A DNA stretch of 10,695 nt from Sulfurospirillaceae bacterium (lineage in GTDB: Bacteria; Campylobacterota; Campylobacteria; Campylobacterales; Sulfurospirillaceae). Position 1 is the first letter of the stretch. Each line of letters starts with the position of its first letter. This document shows, in pieces, positions 7,489-10,695 of this stretch. The DNA lies in NCBI GenBank assembly GCA_028705785.1, contig JAQWCT010000073.1, positions 1 through 10,695 of the forward strand, written 5' to 3'. Below the pieces are notes generated by a model. That model was not told the DNA's origin, searched no databases, and was given only the letters and a program-made list of their open reading frames with translations. Position numbers and translations under genes: made by a program.

Positions 7489-8289
7489 ATGAAAAGTACG
7501 ATAGAAGCAGTAGATTTTAATTTACTGTACACCATGCAAAAGTTTGCCTCGAGCCATAAGAAAAAAGATGTTGGGGCATGGGACGAAAAAGCATCGCAGA
7601 TGAATCTTAAAATTCATGAGGGGTATTATAATGATGTCATAGATGCGAGAGTTATTCTCTCTTCTTCCGATACATTATTGGATATTGGATGCGGGCCTGG
7701 AACATTTTCTTTGCGATTTGCGCCTAAGGTAAAAGAGGTGTATGCGTTTGATTTTTCTCCCAAGATGCTAGAAATTTTAGCGCAAAATGCGAAAGAAAAA
7801 GGAATTAACAACATCTCTCACTTTTGTTGCGATATGGAGGGGAGTTGGGAGAATGTTCCCGTGTGCGATGTTGTCCTTGCGTCAAGATGCCTAGAAGTTG
7901 ACGATCTTCAAAAAGTCCTTCAAGAGCTAGATACACACGCCAAAAAAGCGGTTTATGTCACTTTTAAGGTGGGGAAAAGTTACCTTAATGAAGAGATTTT
8001 AAAGATTATCAAACGCGATATTGTGCCGAAGCCAGATTATATCTATGTGTTAAATACGCTTTATAATATGGGCATTTTGGCAACGGTTGATTTCATCTTT
8101 CCCAAAAAGTGTGGATGTATTGACAGCACAACAGAAGAGGAATATATCCAAGCGCTTTTATGGAGTTTGGATGGCATAACCCCAGAAGAAGAAGCTTTGG
8201 CAAGAGAGTATTTCCTTACATGTAAAGCGCAAGGCAAAAATCCTGCTCTTAGAGACAATCGTTGGGCATTTATTTCGTGGAAAAAATAA
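7489..8289 (+). CDS. Class I SAM-dependent methyltransferase encoded in the uptake operon
   Basis: The 266-residue protein has the SAM-binding motif I LDIGCGPGTF (64-73), the acidic residue after strand 2 in YAFDFSPKMLE (Asp88) and a motif IV-like region CDVVLASRCLE (126-136). The N-terminal 60 residues and the segment after 160 are not standard and probably form the substrate-binding cap. Cysteines are frequent: 67, 113-114, 126, 134, 208, 210 and 245, including Cys-Cys and Cys-Gly-Cys. ATG 7489 lies 8 bases after AAGGAA (7475-7480), 17 bases downstream of the receptor stop, and the operon's hairpin follows the gene. No signal peptide, so it acts in the cytoplasm. Its substrate is unknown: the imported ligand, a metal or metalloid, a small molecule or a protein are all possible. 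Confidence 0.82.
   Translation: MKSTIEAVDFNLLYTMQKFASSHKKKDVGAWDEKASQMNLKIHEGYYNDVIDARVILSSSDTLLDIGCGPGTFSLRFAPKVKEVYAFDFSPKMLEILAQNAKEKGINNISHFCCDMEGSWENVPVCDVVLASRCLEVDDLQKVLQELDTHAKKAVYVTFKVGKSYLNEEILKIIKRDIVPKPDYIYVLNTLYNMGILATVDFIFPKKCGCIDSTTEEEYIQALLWSLDGITPEEEALAREYFLTCKAQGKNPALRDNRWAFISWKK
8216..8225. repeat. TTACATGTAA palindrome, copy 3
   Basis: Perfect copy inside the methyltransferase gene. Here the reading frame is shifted, giving Leu-Thr-Cys-Lys across the site, so it is not the same peptide as copies 1 and 2. Confidence 0.7.
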
Positions 8290-8301
8290 AGTTTTGATAA
8301 A

Positions 8302-8323
8302 AGTGGACGCAATGGCGTCCACT
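8302..8323. terminator. Strong GC-rich hairpin after the operon, terminator
   Basis: AGTGGACGC (8302-8310) pairs perfectly with GCGTCCACT (8315-8323) around an AATG loop, 12 bases after the methyltransferase stop. On the + strand it is followed by CTCTAAAG rather than a T-run. On the - strand the complement of the upstream A-rich bases gives TTTTATC and, further on, TTTATTTTTT. It may end the operon on the + strand, but the classical orientation is leftward, or it works in both directions. Confidence 0.7.
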
Positions 8324-8387
8324 CTCTAAAGAAAGAAGGCATTAATATCCATGCATTTATGAATAATATTTTTCAGAATAATTGGGC

Positions 8388-8393
8388 TATAAT
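8388..8393 (+). promoter_or_regulatory. Promoter -10 element TATAAT upstream of the flavoprotein gene
   Basis: A perfect TATAAT sits in TGGGCTATAAT and is preceded by an AT-rich stretch at 8341-8383 with a direct repeat GAATAAT (8361-8367 and 8376-8382). This suits the sigma-70 promoters of Campylobacterota, which have a strong -10, no clear -35 and AT-rich upstream DNA. Transcription would begin near 8400, giving a leader of roughly 180 bases before the flavoprotein ATG. Confidence 0.6.
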
Positions 8394-8399
8394 AGTTTC

Positions 8400-8488
8400 A
8401 GTTCACGCAAAGAGCGTACATGAGAAGCGTAATGGATGCGTGTGTATGGGCTTCTTGATATTATGTTCTAAAATTTAAGGATATTTAT
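8400..8488 (+). other. Structured untranslated leader, candidate regulatory RNA
   Basis: Downstream of the -10 element, CACGCA (8404-8409) can pair with TGCGTG (8437-8442) and AGAAGC (8423-8428) can pair with GCTTCT (8450-8455). The two helices cross, so they form either a pseudoknot or two mutually exclusive structures. The region is G-rich compared with its surroundings and does not match a riboswitch I recognise. It precedes a short ORF and the flavoprotein gene. Confidence 0.25.
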
Positions 8489-8580
8489 ATGCCAAATCAC
8501 TTTCTTCAAGTGCTTTCGAAGCGTTTATGCCAACGACATATTTTGCGTCAAAAGAACTCTCTTTTTCGTAGATAATCTCT
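8477..8580 (-). pseudogene. Possible C-terminal remnant of a lost - strand gene
   Basis: Read on the - strand from about 8580 leftwards, an uninterrupted frame of about 34 codons runs from a stop just upstream to a TAA whose last base pairs with about 8477. It begins EIIYEKESSFDAKYVVG and ends SDLAYKYP. The composition (Glu/Lys/Ala-rich, with GAA, AAA, GCA and CTT codons) looks like ordinary host protein, more so than the basic + strand frame in the same place. There is no start codon, so it would be a fragment left after a rearrangement. The hairpin at 8302-8323, whose T-rich side faces left, would suit its terminator. I do not recognise the family, and a chance frame is quite possible. Confidence 0.22.
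8489..8575 (+). CDS. Possible 28-codon leader ORF before the flavoprotein gene
   Basis: ATG 8489 lies 7 bases after AAGGA (8477-8481), a textbook ribosome site, and opens a 28-codon frame starting MPNHFLQVLSKRL and ending with a TAA at 8573-8575. The peptide is strongly basic (several Arg and Lys), with no recognised family. Its stop is 7 bases before the flavoprotein ATG, which has no Shine-Dalgarno sequence of its own, so ribosomes ending here could re-initiate on the flavoprotein. It could be a coupling leader or a small protein, or the ribosome site could be accidental. Confidence 0.35.
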   Translation: MPNHFLQVLSKRLCQRHILRQKNSLFRR

Positions 8581-8582
8581 CA

Positions 8583-9833
8583 ATGACTTCACATACTCAA
8601 CAAAACTCATTTGACCTTATCGTCATCGGCGCAGGAGCTGCTGGGATGATGGCGTCTATTACGGCGGCTCGCAATGGCAACAAAGTTCTTCTTTTGGAAA
8701 AACTCGGGGCTGTCGGTGCAAAGCTTAAAGCCACAGGTGGGGGACGATGCAATCTCACCAATACGCTCTCACCTGAAGCTTTTATGGAGCGATTTGGACG
8801 AGATGGGCGGTTTATGAAAGATGCTTTGGAAGCATTTAATCATGAAGCGTTGATGGCGTTTTTTGAAGAACTTGGCGTTTTGACACACGCACCCGATGGG
8901 TACAGGGTTTTTCCTTTGTCGCATCAGTCTTCGACTATTCTCGAAGCGTTTGAAGTGGAGATGGCGCGACTGGGTGTTGCGCTTTTATGTTCGGCAAAAG
9001 TTGAGCAACTTCTTAGCGAAGAGGGACATATCACGGGTGTGCAGACACAGAGTGAAACTTATTTTGCGCCACATGTTATCGTTGCTACGGGAGGACTTGG
9101 TTATCCAACGCTAGGAGCGGAGGGTGATGGTTTTATGTTTGCAACTTCGGTGGGGCATAAAGTCACTGAACTATATCCTGCGATGATGCCTTTACATGTA
9201 AAGGAAAAGTGGGTTCAAAACTGTCGCGCCGATACGATAGCAGGAGTGGAGATGCGGGTTGCTTTGCCCAAACACAAAAGGCTTAAAGCCGTGGGTGATC
9301 TTATCTTTACGAGTCGTGGCGTTAGGGGTCCTGTGGTGTTGGATTTTGCGAGAGAAATCACGGCGATACTAGAAAAGCAAGGCGAAGTTCCTTTGCTGGT
9401 CAATTTGACCAAAGGCCTCAACGCAGAGCAGATAAGGGTGCATCTTAAAAATGAAGCTCTCAAAAATCCAGACGCTTCCACACTCTTACATGTAAGCACT
9501 TTACTCCCCTTATCCGTGGCAAAAGAGTTATGCACCAACGCACAAATAAACCCCGATGAGCGCTTTAGTAAGCTTAGTGGGCAAGAAAAAGATAGGCTTA
9601 TCGCACTCCTTACTTGGACACCGCTTACTGTTGTGGGGCATGATGGTTTTAAGAGTGCGATGATCACAAGGGGTGGGGTTTGCCTCAAAGAGATTTGTCC
9701 TAAAACGATGCAAAGTAAAGTGGTCAAAGGGCTCTATTTTTGCGGTGAAGTGATGAATCTTGATGGTCCATGTGGTGGCTTTAATCTTCAATGGTCTTTT
9801 TCTAGTGGATATATTGCAGGGCAATTATGCTAA
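8583..9833 (+). CDS. HI0933/YhiN/BaiN-family FAD-dependent flavoprotein
   Basis: A Rossmann-fold FAD protein of 416 residues, normal for the family. It has the dinucleotide motif DLIVIGAGAAGMMA (GxGxxG at 16-21) and Glu39 at the end of the second strand for the ribose. The family hallmark GAKLKATGGGRCNLTN spans 45-60. The typical C-terminus has GGVCLKEI, a Lys in MQSKVV, GLYFCGE, GPCGGFNLQ and the final SGYIAGQL. Members are annotated as flavoproteins or NAD(P)/FAD oxidoreductases; the bile-acid enzyme BaiN gives the family its name, but a bile-acid role here is not implied. No Shine-Dalgarno sequence precedes ATG 8583, though the short upstream ORF may supply ribosomes. The gene holds two of the six palindromes. 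Confidence 0.88.
   Translation: MTSHTQQNSFDLIVIGAGAAGMMASITAARNGNKVLLLEKLGAVGAKLKATGGGRCNLTNTLSPEAFMERFGRDGRFMKDALEAFNHEALMAFFEELGVLTHAPDGYRVFPLSHQSSTILEAFEVEMARLGVALLCSAKVEQLLSEEGHITGVQTQSETYFAPHVIVATGGLGYPTLGAEGDGFMFATSVGHKVTELYPAMMPLHVKEKWVQNCRADTIAGVEMRVALPKHKRLKAVGDLIFTSRGVRGPVVLDFAREITAILEKQGEVPLLVNLTKGLNAEQIRVHLKNEALKNPDASTLLHVSTLLPLSVAKELCTNAQINPDERFSKLSGQEKDRLIALLTWTPLTVVGHDGFKSAMITRGGVCLKEICPKTMQSKVVKGLYFCGEVMNLDGPCGGFNLQWSFSSGYIAGQLC
9192..9201. repeat. TTACATGTAA palindrome, copy 4 (extended to 16 bp)
   Basis: Perfect copy inside the flavoprotein gene, in frame as Leu-His-Val-Lys. The symmetry extends to CCTTTACATGTAAAGG (9189-9204), the longest of the six. Confidence 0.7.
9486..9495. 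repeat. TTACATGTAA palindrome, copy 5 (extended to 12 bp)
   Basis: Second perfect copy in the flavoprotein gene, in frame as Leu-His-Val-Ser. The symmetry extends to CTTACATGTAAG (9485-9496). It lies only 294 bases after copy 4. Confidence 0.7.
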
Positions 9834-9859
9834 AATAAGTAAAATTCAAGGAGTGCCAC

Positions 9860-10042
9860 ATGTTTGTAAAGTTAAATGAGAGAGTGTTTTTAAATGCAGA
9901 TAGAATTACCCGTATTAAAATCGATGAAGTGCAAGATGGCATTAGAATCCGTTTTTACGAGGGTCAATCACAAGTCGCGAAAAGTCAAAAATTTGAGACG
10001 GTTGAAAAAGCGCAAGCGTGGATTGAAAACAATATGAAATAA
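9860..10042 (+). CDS. Small protein of unknown function, 60 residues
   Basis: ATG 9860 follows AAGGAG (9848-9853) with a 6-base spacer, so translation is well supported. The protein begins MFVKLNERVFLNADRITRIK and looks like a small beta-rich unit with alternating hydrophobic residues, then a final helix (about 45-59, ETVEKAQAWIENNM). No signal peptide, membrane segment or cysteine is present, so it should be a soluble cytoplasmic protein. It sits 26 bases after the flavoprotein and 67 bases before yedF. A TAAAAT at 9831-9836 overlapping the previous stop could be a weak -10 element. I do not recognise a family or function. Confidence 0.75.
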   Translation: MFVKLNERVFLNADRITRIKIDEVQDGIRIRFYEGQSQVAKSQKFETVEKAQAWIENNMK

Positions 10043-10109
10043 ATGCTTCCACTACTGCTTTTTAGGTCTATGGATTAGACAAACAAAAACTTACTTAATG
10101 GAGAAAATC

Positions 10110-10695
10110 ATGAAAATAGATTGTTGTGGCTTGGCGTGTCCTGAGCCTGTATTGCAGACAAAAAAAGCGCTTGAGGCATTACCAAATGATGCCATTTTAG
10201 AAGTAGTCGTAAACTCGGTAGCTTCGAAAGAAAATGTCCTTCGCTTTGCACAAAATGCTGGTTATGAGGCTAGAAGTGAAGAGCGAGATGAGGGAAAAAC
10301 CATCATCGCTATCATCAAAGGCTTTACATGTAACATTGTGGCAAGTGATAAAGACGAAAAGTTTTTAGATAAAACACTCTTTCTCAAAAGCGATAAAGTA
10401 GGCGAGGGCGAGCTAGGTGGTAAGCTTATCGTAGGCTTTTTAAAATCGATGTTAGAACTCCCCAAACTTCCTAAACGCATCGTTTGTGTCAATACAGCCG
10501 TGTATCTTACCACAGCAGATGAGAGTATGCCTATCATGGAAATCCTCAAACAACTCGAAGCAAAAGGCGTAGAAATCTACTCTTGCGGTGTTTGTTTAGA
10601 ATTTTATGGTGTTGATAAGCAACTCAAAGTAGGCAAAATTGGCAATGCCTTTGGCACGATAGAAATGCTTTTTGGTGGTGAAGGAACTAGATCGG
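10110..10695 (+). CDS. yedF: YedF, TusA-like/DsrE-like selenium-metabolism-associated protein, incomplete at the right edge
   Basis: The frame is open for 195 codons to the right edge of the window. The N-terminal TusA-like domain (about 1-70) carries CCGLACPEPVLQTKKALE with the CPxP motif at 10-13; in TusA proteins this Cys carries sulfur. The second half is the DsrE-like domain with SDKVGEGELGGKLIVGFLKS, CVNTAVYL and YSCGVCLEFYGV, the latter with Cys159-x2-Cys162. This two-domain layout is that of YedF proteins, which co-occur with selenium use and often neighbour selD; a role in handling sulfur or selenium is inferred and the biochemistry is not settled. ATG 10110 lies 6 bases after GGAG (10100-10103). 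Family length suggests that only a few residues are missing. Confidence 0.88.
   Translation, partial: MKIDCCGLACPEPVLQTKKALEALPNDAILEVVVNSVASKENVLRFAQNAGYEARSEERDEGKTIIAIIKGFTCNIVASDKDEKFLDKTLFLKSDKVGEGELGGKLIVGFLKSMLELPKLPKRIVCVNTAVYLTTADESMPIMEILKQLEAKGVEIYSCGVCLEFYGVDKQLKVGKIGNAFGTIEMLFGGEGTRS
10324..10333. repeat. TTACATGTAA palindrome, copy 6
   Basis: Perfect copy inside yedF, in the shifted frame (Phe-Thr-Cys-Asn across the site), as in copy 3. Confidence 0.7.

Noticed and set aside
8361..8383. Fur box in the AT-rich stretch before TATAAT
   Set aside because: The GAATAAT direct repeat lacks the inverted symmetry of a Fur box; ordinary AT-rich promoter DNA explains it.
9215..9727. 170-codon open frame on the - strand inside the flavoprotein gene
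   Set aside because: Antisense shadow of a conserved gene; Ser/Leu/Thr-rich translation with no recognisable domain.
10066..10080. GTCTA-TGGAT-TAGAC inverted repeat before yedF
   Set aside because: Only 5 bp of stem with no T-run; too short to support a terminator or operator call.
3711..10333. TTACATGTAA copies as operators of a local transcription factor
   Set aside because: All six are deep within coding sequences rather than at promoters, so a local regulon is less likely than a genome-wide motif.

Overview
The window looks like chromosomal DNA of a Campylobacterota (epsilonproteobacterial) species, most probably Sulfurospirillum or a close relative. This is inferred, without a database search, from the moderately AT-rich base composition, tight operons with ATGA overlaps and AAGGAG ribosome sites, the short 148-residue ExbB, and the presence of a YedF-type selenium-metabolism gene. 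I see no rRNA, tRNA, CRISPR array, insertion sequence or phage gene.

Layout, all genes on the + strand. (1) 1-874: the end of an ABC-transporter ATPase gene and a complete permease gene of the tungstate/molybdate type (WtpB/ModB-like). (2) 875-963: a spacer with a stem-loop and a small AT-rich dyad. (3) 964-8289: eight tightly spaced genes that read as one operon: exbB, exbD, tonB, a FecCD-type permease, a FecE/FhuC-type ATPase, a periplasmic binding protein, a TonB-dependent outer-membrane receptor and a SAM-dependent methyltransferase. A strong GC-rich hairpin follows at 8302-8323. (4) 8324-8582: a leader region with a clear TATAAT -10 element, crossing complementary segments, a 28-codon + strand ORF with a good ribosome site, and a protein-like reading frame on the - strand that may be a gene remnant. 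(5) 8583-10695: a HI0933/YhiN/BaiN-family flavoprotein, a 60-residue protein of unknown function, and yedF running off the right edge.

The operon encodes an almost self-sufficient import route. The receptor takes a chelate across the outer membrane, ExbB-ExbD-TonB supplies proton-motive energy, the periplasmic protein captures the ligand, and the permease/ATPase pair brings it into the cytoplasm. The methyltransferase could then act on the ligand, on a metal or metalloid, or on a partner. The ligand (ferric siderophore, haem, corrinoid, nickel or zinc chelate) cannot be read from the sequence.

The most striking pattern not explained by the genes is six perfect copies of the 10-bp palindrome TTACATGTAA, all inside coding sequences and in two different reading frames. 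By a hand estimate about 0.03 would be expected by chance. Four lie within the last 2.5 kb. This suggests a selected DNA-level motif, comparable in concept to the cyanobacterial HIP1 palindrome or to uptake or chromosome-organisation sites.
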